From Roseateles oligotrophus (GTDB taxonomy: Bacteria > Pseudomonadota > Gammaproteobacteria > Burkholderiales > Burkholderiaceae_C), in NCBI RefSeq assembly GCF_025717515.1, contig NZ_JAJIRN010000001.1, forward strand, positions 659,728-723,727: a stretch of DNA of 64,000 bases, read 5' to 3'. Shown here in pieces: positions 25,904-33,876 of this stretch. The notes beneath the pieces were generated by a model. It did not search any database and was not told the origin of the DNA. It saw only the letters and a program-made list of their open reading frames with translations. How positions within the stretch are numbered: position 1 is the stretch's first letter; each line of letters starts with the position of its first letter. A program made the translations under genes and the position numbers.

Positions 25904-26429
25904 AGTGAGGGCCGGGTCTTGCCGCTGGGTTTGATCCGCCCGATCGCCCTAGTTTTTCGCCGGGAAAATCACGCGGCTAAATATGAGCGTGATGAAGCTC
26001 CCGAAATGGGCCGAGCCAATGATGGACTCGGCGATGAAGGTCATCTTTCCATGCGCATTGCAGGGAAGGAAGTCGACAAAGCCGACGTTGCGAAGATCGT
26101 GGCTGAGCAATACAGCGAATCGAGAAAGTCGGAGTTGCTATTGCCTTAGACAACAATGGCCTGCCGCCCTGCCGCGAAGGTCAGGATCAGCAAAATATTG
26201 CTCGGCAGAAAAAAGGGCCTCGGTTCATCTGCTTTACTCGAACGATGACTGGCGAAACCGCCAGCATGCGACTGGTGCCTCTTCGAACGCCGCAAGCGCA
26301 ACTTGCTCGGTGCCTTCAAAGGGGGCGTGGCCTTTTCCAATAGAACATGCTCGGAGCCGCCAAAAAGTACTTTCCGCCGGGCAGGTTGAAGCGGAATGTT
26401 TGGCTTTTTGGCGTTGAAAAATAATCTAC
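25904..26429. other. Non-coding or decayed region (526 bases)
   Basis: The base composition is visibly more AT-rich than the flanking genes and codon bias is weak. Short frames (for example 25919-26149 and 25983-26417, plus strand) overlap one another and match no family I know. It may be the remnant of an acquired gene or a recombination scar between DedA and rarD. No inverted terminal repeats are evident. Confidence 0.45.
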
Positions 26430-27314
26430 TCAGCCGCGTTTGCGGCCGTGAAGCCAGCCTTCCAGGCTGTAAATCAGCAGTGCGGACCAGATCAGTGCGA
26501 AGCCAAGCAGGCGGGACGGTTGCAGGGGTTCATTGAATAGCCACACGCCCAGCATGAATTGCATCGACGGTGAGATGTATTGCAGCAGGCCCAGCGTTGA
26601 CATCGGGATGCGGCGCGCGCCGGCAGCGAACAGCAAGAGCGGGATGGCAGTCAGCGGCCCGGCAAACAGCAACCAGCCCATGGTGACGGTCTCGCCCTGA
26701 TTCAGCGCCGCCGAAATGGCGCTCTGGCCCGTCCAGGTCCACCAGCCCAAGGCCGCCAAGGCGATCGGCGTCAGCATCATTGTCTCCAGCGTCAAACCCT
26801 CCAGGGCGCCAAGCTTGGCGACCTTGCGTAGCAGGCCGTAAAAACCAAAGCTGATCGCCAGCACCAGCGCCACCCAGGGCAGGCGGCCGGTCTGTAGCGT
26901 CAGCCACAAAACGCCTGCACCGGCCATGGCAACCGACACCCATTGCAGGCGGCGTGGCCGTTCGTGCAGGAATACATAACCCAAGGCCACATTGACCAGC
27001 GGGTTGATGAAGTAACCCAGGCTGGCATCCAGCACATGGTCGGTTTGCACCGCCCAGACATAGACCAGCCAGTTCACCGAAAGCAGCAGCGCCGATAGCA
27101 GAAAAGCGGCCAGGACCTTGGGGCTTTGACCCAACTCGCGCAGCCAGGCCCAGCGCTTCGTGAAAGCCAGAACGCCCAGCATGAACACCAGGCACCACAG
27201 CGTGCGGTGCATGACCACTTCAAGCGAGGGCACCTCGGCGATCTGTTTGAAATAGAGCGGGAACAGGCCCCAGGCCAGATAGGCGAGGGCGGCGTAGGCA
27301 ATGCCCCGGTTCAT
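26430..27314 (-). CDS. rarD: RarD protein, EamA-family transporter
   Basis: A 294-residue membrane protein with ten predicted helices and the RarD hallmarks MNRGIAYAALAYLAWGLFPLYFK, HRTLWCLVFM, LLSVNWLVYVWAV and LGYFINPLVNVALG. The ATG at 27314 is used because the residues ahead of it in the open frame belong to the truC mirror strand. Substrate is unknown; family members were linked to chloramphenicol sensitivity. It follows truC with a 25-base gap, likely one operon. Confidence 0.93.
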   Translation of the reverse strand: MNRGIAYAALAYLAWGLFPLYFKQIAEVPSLEVVMHRTLWCLVFMLGVLAFTKRWAWLRELGQSPKVLAAFLLSALLLSVNWLVYVWAVQTDHVLDASLGYFINPLVNVALGYVFLHERPRRLQWVSVAMAGAGVLWLTLQTGRLPWVALVLAISFGFYGLLRKVAKLGALEGLTLETMMLTPIALAALGWWTWTGQSAISAALNQGETVTMGWLLFAGPLTAIPLLLFAAGARRIPMSTLGLLQYISPSMQFMLGVWLFNEPLQPSRLLGFALIWSALLIYSLEGWLHGRKRG

Positions 27315-27339
27315 GCTTGGGCGACGCGGCTTGGTTGGC

Positions 27340-28047
27340 TCATTCGGTGATTGTCGGTGACTTGCTCTGGAGCAACTGCCATTCCTCGCCCAGCGGTGCG
27401 CGTAGCAGCAGCGCCGCACCGGTGGCGGGATGGTTGATTTGCAACTCCAGCCCATGCAGCCACAAGCGGTTGATGCCCAAATGCGCGGCCACGGCGCGGT
27501 TATGTGTGCCCTTGCCATGGGTGGTGTCGCCGATGATGGGGTGGGCAATATGTTTGAGGTGCCGGCGAATCTGGTGGCGCCGACCCGTCACCGGGCAGGC
27601 CTCGACCAAGGCGTAGCGGCTGCTGGCAAAGCGCCCTTCAACGCTGAACGGCCATTCGATCTGTTCCAGGCATTGCCAATCGGTGCGCGCGCTCAACATG
27701 GTTTGACCGGCCGAGGGCAGATCCGGGTCGCGCGCCAGCGGGTGTTCAATCACGCCGCTCTCGGCCGGCCAGCCGCGCACCAGCGCCCGGTAGCGCTTGC
27801 GAGCCCGGCCTTGCTCGAAGGTCTGACCCAGCAGCGAGGCCATCTCGGCATTGAGTGCAAACAGCAGCAGGCCCGAAGTGCCTTTGTCGAGCCGGTGGGC
27901 GGGCCAAACCTGCCGGCCCAATTGGTCGCGCAGCATCTGCAGCGCGAATTGCTGCTCATGGGCATCCAGCGCCGTACGGTGCACCAGCAGACCGGCCGGC
28001 TTGTTGATGGCGACGATGTGTTCGTCGATGTAGATGATTTGCAACAT
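27340..28047 (-). CDS. truC: tRNA pseudouridine(65) synthase TruC-like
   Basis: A 235-residue RluA-family pseudouridine synthase. It starts LQIIYIDEHIVAINKPAGLLVHR, has the catalytic motif AHRLDKGTSG, and ends with RRHQIRRHLKHIAHPIIGDTTHG and a helix typical of TruC. The length and the absence of an S4 domain fit TruC rather than RluC/RluD. It modifies U65 in tRNA. Located upstream of rarD in the same direction. Confidence 0.9.
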   Translation of the reverse strand: MLQIIYIDEHIVAINKPAGLLVHRTALDAHEQQFALQMLRDQLGRQVWPAHRLDKGTSGLLLFALNAEMASLLGQTFEQGRARKRYRALVRGWPAESGVIEHPLARDPDLPSAGQTMLSARTDWQCLEQIEWPFSVEGRFASSRYALVEACPVTGRRHQIRRHLKHIAHPIIGDTTHGKGTHNRAVAAHLGINRLWLHGLELQINHPATGAALLLRAPLGEEWQLLQSKSPTITE

Positions 28048-28120
28048 GAGTGATTGTGAATATTGCCGCTGCGAGCCAAGGCTGCTCTATGGAGGTGCGA
28101 TTTCGCACAGATAAAGCCGA

Positions 28121-28138
28121 TACCCCATTCAGGGGGTA
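28121..28138. repeat. Inverted repeat TACCCC / GGGGTA
   Basis: TACCCC (28121-28126) and GGGGTA (28133-28138) form a small dyad with a six-base centre in the 205-base gap between truC and the small membrane-protein gene. The halves match the TACYYMT heptamer shape bound by NarL/FixJ-family regulators. Evidence is limited to the sequence shape. Confidence 0.35.
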
Positions 28139-28252
28139 TAGCGCGTATAGGTCTGCGCCGAAAGAATGCTGTCACACACCGCACGCATCATGCAGGCTGT
28201 GTGTGAAAGAAGTGTTTGAACCAAGTATCGCAAAGCATCTGGAGTCGTCGTC

Positions 28253-28636
28253 ATGCCTATCACCTTCCGCGTTGGATATCGCTCGCCCTTGGTCAGCACT
28301 GTGGCTTGGCTCTTGATGTCGCTGGGCTTGTTTGGCCTGGGTTTGACGGGCTATTTGTTGGGTCATACGAGTGGCTTTGCAGCTGCTGGCCAGGCGCTGT
28401 TGCTGTTGGCTTCGGCTGCATCGATCGCTGCAGGACAAGGGCTGTTCCGCCGCCTTGAATGGGCGCGCCGCCTGAGCTTGGGCTTGCTGGCGCTGATTTT
28501 GTTCGCGCTGCCGGTGCTGCCTTGGGTGGCAGGCTCACCTGTCATGCTCGGTCTGGCTTGTTTGGCCGCAAGTGCGGCTCTGCTGTGGTCCTTGCGCGAA
28601 CTCAATACGATGCTGGTGCGTCAGGAATTTGCCTGA
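28253..28636 (+). CDS. Small four-helix membrane protein of unknown function
   Basis: A 127-residue product with four hydrophobic segments (starting around residues 13, 43, 68 and 87) and short charged loops. GGAG lies ten to eleven bases before the ATG. No domain is recognised. It is divergent from truC and ends only three bases before the convergent YchJ-like gene. Probably an inner-membrane protein. Confidence 0.7.
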   Translation: MPITFRVGYRSPLVSTVAWLLMSLGLFGLGLTGYLLGHTSGFAAAGQALLLLASAASIAAGQGLFRRLEWARRLSLGLLALILFALPVLPWVAGSPVMLGLACLAASAALLWSLRELNTMLVRQEFA

Positions 28637-28639
28637 TCG

Positions 28640-29044
28640 TCAAGAGACTTCACCGTCGAGATACAGCCAGGCGCCACCCAGTCGCTCGAAGCGGCTGATT
28701 TCGGTCAAGCTGTAGGCCCGGCCGCCCAGCTTGCTGCGGGCCACGAATTCCACCAAAGCATGTTCGGCATCTTGCCGGACATGCTTTTTTACTTGCAGCC
28801 CCAACCATTTCAGGCCCGGCTCGTTCGGCGCCAGCGTCGCGGGCCTTGTGCTCGGGTGCCAAGTCGCCCGCAGATAGTCCAGCAGGTCCAGCACATAGGC
28901 GCTGTAACGCGAGCGCATCAGCGCCTCGGCGTCGGGTGCAATCAGCTCCGCCGTATCGGCAAAGTGTTGATGGATGCGGCCGCAACATTGCCCATATGGC
29001 AACTGCTTGTGTCCGCAAGGGCAAAGGGTTTGGGTGTCAATCAT
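28640..29044 (-). CDS. YchJ-like (UPF0225) protein with SEC-C-type zinc site
   Basis: A 134-residue protein. The N terminus CPCGHKQLPYGQCC is a SEC-C-like metal-binding motif, followed by ALMRSRYSAYVLDLLDYLRATWHPSTR and FVARSKLGGRAYSLTEISRFER, the conserved blocks of the YchJ/UPF0225 family. The ATG at 29044 starts just before the Cys cluster; the longer open frame is the mirror of uvrD. Function unknown. Confidence 0.9.
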   Translation of the reverse strand: MIDTQTLCPCGHKQLPYGQCCGRIHQHFADTAELIAPDAEALMRSRYSAYVLDLLDYLRATWHPSTRPATLAPNEPGLKWLGLQVKKHVRQDAEHALVEFVARSKLGGRAYSLTEISRFERLGGAWLYLDGEVS

Positions 29045-29101
29045 GGCGACCCGCATCATGCCGCAAGTCCGGGTTCCTGCGGCCCTCTCTAAAATGCCCG
29101 C

Positions 29102-31522
29102 ATGAACCTGCCCCCGCAAGACGATTTCTTCGCCCCTCCTGTTGCTCCCGCTGCTGACAACACCGGCCTGTTGAAGAACCTCAACCCCGAGCAATATGCG
29201 GCCGTCACCGCCCCGGCCGAGCCCTGCTTGATCCTGGCCGGCGCCGGCTCGGGCAAGACCCGGGTGCTGACCACCCGCATCGCCTGGCTGATGCAAACGG
29301 GCCAGGTCACCCCCGCCGGCGTGATGGCGGTGACCTTCACCAACAAGGCCTCGAAAGAGATGCTGACGAGATTGACCGCGATGCTGCCGGTCAATGTGCG
29401 CGGTATGTGGATTGGCACCTTCCACGGTCTGTGCAATCGCTTCTTGCGCGCGCATTGGAAGTTAGCGGGCCTGCCGCAGGGCTTCCAGATTCTCGACAGC
29501 GCCGACACCGTCTCGGCCATCAAGCGGGTGATACGCGCGATGAAGCTGGACGAGGAGCGCTTTGTGCCCAAGCAGGTCGGCTGGTTCATCGCCGGTGCCA
29601 AAGAGGATGCCAAGCGCCCGGGCGATATCGAGCCGATCGACGAGCAAACCAAGACGCTGATTGCGATCTACCAGGCCTATGAAGACCAATGCCAGCGCGA
29701 GGGCGTGGTCGATTTTGCCGAGTTGATGCTGCGCTCTTATGAGTTGATGAAGAGCAACTTGGCGATCCGAGAGCATTACCAGCGGCGCTTCCAGCATTTG
29801 CTGGTGGACGAGTTCCAGGATACCAACAAGCTGCAATACGCGTGGCTGAAGATGTTCGCGCCGCCCGGCAAGGGGCAGGGCGTGATCGCAGTCGGCGACG
29901 ATGACCAGAGCATTTACGCATTTCGCGGGGCGCGGGTCGGCAATATGGCCGATTTCGAGCGCGAGTACCGGGTCAAGAAAGTCATCAAGCTGGAGCAAAA
30001 CTACCGCAGCTTCTCCAACATCCTCGACTCCGCCAATGAGCTGATCAGCCGCAACAGCAAGCGCCTGGGCAAGACCTTGCGCACCGACGCCGGCCCCGGC
30101 GAGCCGGTGCGCGTTTACGAGGCGGCGAGCGACTTTGCCGAGGCGCAATGGCTGATCGAGGAGGCGCAGGCGCTGCACCGCCAAGGCGTGGACCGCAAGG
30201 AAATCGCCGTGCTCTACCGCAGCAACGCGCAGTCACGGGTGATCGAGTCGGCGCTCTTCAATGCCGGCATTCCTTACCGCGTTTACGGCGGCCTGCGCTT
30301 CTTCGAGCGCGCCGAGGTCAAGCATGCGCTGTCCTATTTGCGCCTGCTCGAGAACGCCAATGACGACACCAGCTTTTTGCGCGTGGTCAATTTCCCGACC
30401 CGTGGCATCGGCGCACGGGCGATCGAGTTGCTGCAGGATGCGGCGCGTCTGTCGGGCCGCAGCCTTTATCAAAGCGTGGGCGCGGTGGCTGGCAAGGCGG
30501 GCAGCAATCTGCAGGCCTTCACGCAGTTGATCGACTCGACCCGCAATCTGACGCAAGGCCTGACCCTGCGCGAGATCATCGAGCAGATCCTGGAAATCTC
30601 CGGCCTGTCCGAGTTCTACCGCAATGACAAGGACGGTGCCGACCGACTGGAGAACTTGGGCGAATTGATCAACGCGGCCGAGGCCTTCGTCACGCAAGAG
30701 GGCTTCGGCAAGGACGCGGTGGCTTTGCCGGTCGATGAGCTGTCGCCGGGCGCCATCTCGGAAGGGTTTCCAACGGCGGTGGCACCGGCGAATTTCACAC
30801 CCGATGCCGAAACCGGCGAGATCATGTCGCCCTTGGCGGCCTTCTTGACGCACGCCTCGCTGGAGGCCGGCGACAACCAGGCGCAGGCCGGCCAAGACGC
30901 CGTGCAGCTGATGACGGTGCATTCCAGCAAGGGCCTGGAGTTCGATGCGGTCTTCATCACCGGCCTGGAAGAGGGGCTGTTCCCGCATGAGAACTCGGCC
31001 TCGGACCCCGACGGGCTGGAGGAAGAGCGCCGGCTGATGTATGTGGCGATCACGCGGGCGCGCCAGCGCCTGTATCTATGCTTCAGCCAGACGCGGATGT
31101 TGCACGGCCAGACCCGCTACAACGTCAAGAGCCGCTTCTTTGACGAGTTACCCGAGGGTGCGCTGAAATGGCTGACGCCGCCGCGCCAGGCTTTTGGCTC
31201 GGGCTTTGCCAAGGAATACCAAAGCGCCTGGGAGCGCGGCTCGGGCTTGAGTTCCATGGTCGGCGCCGGCCGCATCGAGAGCAAGCCCGCTTATGCCGAG
31301 CCGCCGGTGCCGCGCACGATGAAGCAGTCTGCCGCTGCCAAGGTGGCGGCCGAACATGGCGGCCTGAAGGTCGGCAAGGGCGTTTTCCACACCAAGTTCG
31401 GTGAGGGCGTCTTGCTAACGCTGGAAGGCAGCGGCGCCGATGCCCGCGCGCAGGTCAACTTCGGCCGCCACGGCATGAAGTGGTTGGCGCTGTCGGTGGC
31501 GAAGCTGACACCAATAGATTAA
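29102..31522 (+). CDS. uvrD: DNA helicase II (UvrD/PcrA)
   Basis: An 806-residue superfamily-1 3'-5' helicase that unwinds DNA in nucleotide excision and mismatch repair. Walker A is GAGSGKTRVL (about residues 42-51), motif II LVDEFQDTN, motif III VGDDDQSIYAFRGA, motif IV KLEQNYRS and motif V VHSSKGLEFDAVF; the C terminus has the UvrD-type extension. An upstream TAAAAT hexamer ends six bases before the ATG and there is no Shine-Dalgarno sequence, suggesting a leaderless transcript. Confidence 0.95.
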   Translation: MNLPPQDDFFAPPVAPAADNTGLLKNLNPEQYAAVTAPAEPCLILAGAGSGKTRVLTTRIAWLMQTGQVTPAGVMAVTFTNKASKEMLTRLTAMLPVNVRGMWIGTFHGLCNRFLRAHWKLAGLPQGFQILDSADTVSAIKRVIRAMKLDEERFVPKQVGWFIAGAKEDAKRPGDIEPIDEQTKTLIAIYQAYEDQCQREGVVDFAELMLRSYELMKSNLAIREHYQRRFQHLLVDEFQDTNKLQYAWLKMFAPPGKGQGVIAVGDDDQSIYAFRGARVGNMADFEREYRVKKVIKLEQNYRSFSNILDSANELISRNSKRLGKTLRTDAGPGEPVRVYEAASDFAEAQWLIEEAQALHRQGVDRKEIAVLYRSNAQSRVIESALFNAGIPYRVYGGLRFFERAEVKHALSYLRLLENANDDTSFLRVVNFPTRGIGARAIELLQDAARLSGRSLYQSVGAVAGKAGSNLQAFTQLIDSTRNLTQGLTLREIIEQILEISGLSEFYRNDKDGADRLENLGELINAAEAFVTQEGFGKDAVALPVDELSPGAISEGFPTAVAPANFTPDAETGEIMSPLAAFLTHASLEAGDNQAQAGQDAVQLMTVHSSKGLEFDAVFITGLEEGLFPHENSASDPDGLEEERRLMYVAITRARQRLYLCFSQTRMLHGQTRYNVKSRFFDELPEGALKWLTPPRQAFGSGFAKEYQSAWERGSGLSSMVGAGRIESKPAYAEPPVPRTMKQSAAAKVAAEHGGLKVGKGVFHTKFGEGVLLTLEGSGADARAQVNFGRHGMKWLALSVAKLTPID

Positions 31523-31552
31523 GACCTTGGTGCTTGCGCGACCAAGGTCTTA
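31520..31552 (+). terminator. Hairpin overlapping the uvrD stop codon
   Basis: Perfect 12-base arms TAAGACCTTGGT (31520-31531) and ACCAAGGTCTTA (31541-31552); the left arm includes the uvrD stop codon. It lacks a long T-run, so it may protect the 3' end or act as a weak terminator. Confidence 0.65.
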
Positions 31553-31561
31553 GGGTCAGTC

Positions 31562-31584
31562 AAAAAATGCCGCATTGCTGCGGC
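31562..31584 (-). terminator. Intrinsic terminator of the phoX-like gene
   Basis: On the minus strand GCCGCA-GCAA-TGCGGC (31584-31569) is followed by ATTTTTTG. It lies eleven bases past the stop codon of the convergent phosphatase gene. Confidence 0.75.
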
Positions 31585-31594
31585 CTATCGGTGA

Positions 31595-33565
31595 TCAGAG
31601 CTTGTTCAGCTTGATGCTGGTCGCTTCGGCCGTCAGGTAGCCTACAGCGGCGCTGTAGGCATCCGAATTCAAGCGATTTTTGTAGTTGGCCCGCACCAGG
31701 GGGTCCAGCGTTGCTTGTACCTTGCCATGCAGGCTGGCGTTCCAGTCGCCCGGATGCTGGAAGTTGCTGGTGATATAGGTCCAGCCATTCAGATCGTCCA
31801 CCACGCCCAGGCCGGTGGCTTCGGCACCCGAAGGCATGGACATCAGGCGCGACAACTTCTTGGTGTCGACGTTATAGGCCCAGACAAAGTTGTTGACGTG
31901 GTAGCCGCTGTCTTCACCGATGAACAGGGTGCGCAGCTTTTCGGAGAACTTCAGGTTGTCCGGCGCGCCGATCTTGTCGGGGTTGGCCAGATTGCCCAGC
32001 GCGTCGGCGGCAATGTCCTCGCCCACCAGCAAGGCCTTGGTTAGCGAAGGCACCCATTCGCTATTGATGGCCGTGCCGGCAGCGTCCTTCTGGCCGGCGC
32101 TGAGCGTATGGGCCAGAACAGCGCCGGCATTGACGGCTTTGTCGATCACGATGCCGTAGTCGGGGTTGTTGGCCGCATGGCCCTTGACCATCGAGCTCTG
32201 CATATTCTGCAAGGCCGAATAAGCGATCTTGTCCTTGGCGTTGACCGTCGTGCCTTCCATCTTGGTGAAGCCCATGCTGCCGCCCTTGAGTGCGGCGTAG
32301 CGATGGGTTTCCAGGAAAGCGGCGGCCTTATCCATGCCGGGTTTGACCTTGATCCACTGGATCTTGCCGCCCAGATAGATCTTGCCGAAGCTGGCGTCCT
32401 TGGGGTCGGCCGTGGCAACTTCCATGATGTCGGCCGGCTTCAAGGTATCGGCGAGCTTTTGAATTTCGGCGCTGGTGGCCGAGCCAAGCTTGACCCAGCT
32501 TAAAGCCGCGCCGGCGGCTGCCGGGTCAATCGAGAAGCCCGCGCCGACCTTGGCCACATACAAGCTGCCGGCCGAGAGATCGGCTTCCTTGTCGGCGACG
32601 AACATGAAGAAGCCGCCATTGGTGGCGTCATCACCCATCAGCGCGGTGCGCTTGTCGGGCATCATTTCGATCAATTCATGGGAAATGCGGCCCATGCAGT
32701 AATGCTTCTTGATCGAACCGGTGCCGTCTGGGTTGACTGTCACTTCGGGCATATGGCCATAGTGATAGGGGTTGGCCTTGGTCTCGTCGCCGAACAGGTT
32801 TTTGCTGAAGGCCTTGAACATCGAGTTGGAGGCGATGCCGAAGGCGTCGGGCTCATACTCTTCGCTGGACAGATGGGTGCCCCAAGGCGACAGGCTGGAG
32901 CCGCAGGTGATCCACAGGCCATGGGCCGAGGAGGTATCGACGTTGTGGTACTTCACCAGGCTCAGCTTGCCGTTGGCCTGGTCTTGATCCAGCGTCAGCA
33001 CGGCAATCGGCGAGGGCAGCTTGCCGTACATATCGGTCTTGCCGTCCGCCGCCCAGGTGGTGTACTCGAACTGCACCACGGCGAACACGGCCTTGCCTTT
33101 GATGCCGGGGACGGTCGGGTTGGGCAGGCTCAAGAGCGAGGTGCCGTCCGGCGAGTCGGAGAAGAACTGGCGCTCTTTGCCGGCGACGGTGCTGTCGATG
33201 ATGGGCTTGTTGTTGATGTCGAAGTAGGCGCCGGCGAGCACGGTCTTGCCGCTGCCATCGGCCACTTGATCGCCGGTCAGGAAGAAGGGCGCGTAGGCCA
33301 GTTTGAAGGTTTGGGTGCTGCTGTTGCTGAGCGCGACTTCCAGCGTGGAAGCCACGCTGGTGGTGGCCATCGCGGCCGCATTGCTCAGGCTGGGTGCAGC
33401 CATCGAGTTGAAGGTGGCGGAGAGCATGTTCACGACCGGCTCGTCATCGCCGCCGCCGCAAGCGCTCAAGAGGCTGGCGGCTCCGACACCGCTCAGAGGC
33501 AACATCATGGGCAGTCCCAGGAATTTAATGGCTTGGCGGCGGGTGGGTAGGGTAGGAGTCGACAT
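31595..33565 (-). CDS. PhoX-family (DUF839) alkaline phosphatase-like protein
   Basis: A 656-residue secreted protein with a twin-arginine leader (PTRRQAIKFLGLPMM) followed by SLLSACGGGDDEP, which could also be a Tat lipoprotein lipobox. The body has the DUF839/PhoX blocks (CGSSLSPWGTHLSSEEYEPD, GRISHELIEMMPDKRTALMGDD, TNGGFFMFVAD, LFIGEDSGYHVNNFVWAYN). PhoX enzymes are calcium/iron-dependent periplasmic phosphatases. The start at 33565 begins right at the Tat motif; an upstream ATG at 33601 adds twelve residues and cannot be excluded, since neither has a clear ribosome site. Confidence 0.87.
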   Translation of the reverse strand: MSTPTLPTRRQAIKFLGLPMMLPLSGVGAASLLSACGGGDDEPVVNMLSATFNSMAAPSLSNAAAMATTSVASTLEVALSNSSTQTFKLAYAPFFLTGDQVADGSGKTVLAGAYFDINNKPIIDSTVAGKERQFFSDSPDGTSLLSLPNPTVPGIKGKAVFAVVQFEYTTWAADGKTDMYGKLPSPIAVLTLDQDQANGKLSLVKYHNVDTSSAHGLWITCGSSLSPWGTHLSSEEYEPDAFGIASNSMFKAFSKNLFGDETKANPYHYGHMPEVTVNPDGTGSIKKHYCMGRISHELIEMMPDKRTALMGDDATNGGFFMFVADKEADLSAGSLYVAKVGAGFSIDPAAAGAALSWVKLGSATSAEIQKLADTLKPADIMEVATADPKDASFGKIYLGGKIQWIKVKPGMDKAAAFLETHRYAALKGGSMGFTKMEGTTVNAKDKIAYSALQNMQSSMVKGHAANNPDYGIVIDKAVNAGAVLAHTLSAGQKDAAGTAINSEWVPSLTKALLVGEDIAADALGNLANPDKIGAPDNLKFSEKLRTLFIGEDSGYHVNNFVWAYNVDTKKLSRLMSMPSGAEATGLGVVDDLNGWTYITSNFQHPGDWNASLHGKVQATLDPLVRANYKNRLNSDAYSAAVGYLTAEATSIKLNKL

Positions 33566-33876
33566 AGGTGCGGCTGATGAATTGGAAAGTTTGCCCGGCA
33601 TCGATGTGATGCAAGGCCACGGGCCGAGGGGCGCATGCTTGGTGCAAACCCTTGGCTAATGCAGGCTCGCAATGTAGGCGCGGCATATGTCATGGCGATG
33701 ACTGTTCTTGTGCAAGTCTGTGGTTTGCTGGCGGGTTTAGGTCGACTCGCTCAAACCAGGCGGCCGCAGAAGGCCGCTCTATTAATCTTGGCCTAATGCC
33801 AATCGGTTAAGCTGATTCAATGCCTGTAGTGACCTTGCCGGGAGCAAGGGGCGATATTGAATTTTGGAGATGCCGT
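33566..33876. other. Divergent intergenic region between phoX-like and prc genes
   Basis: About 310 bases holding the two divergent promoters. A short GC hairpin GCGGCC/GGCCGC (33760-33765, 33772-33777) is visible. No PHO-box-like pair of CTGTCAT repeats was seen, and no gene. Confidence 0.45.

Noticed and set aside
25919..26417. Two short plus-strand frames as real genes
   Set aside because: They overlap, lack ribosome sites and show no family similarity or codon bias like their neighbours.
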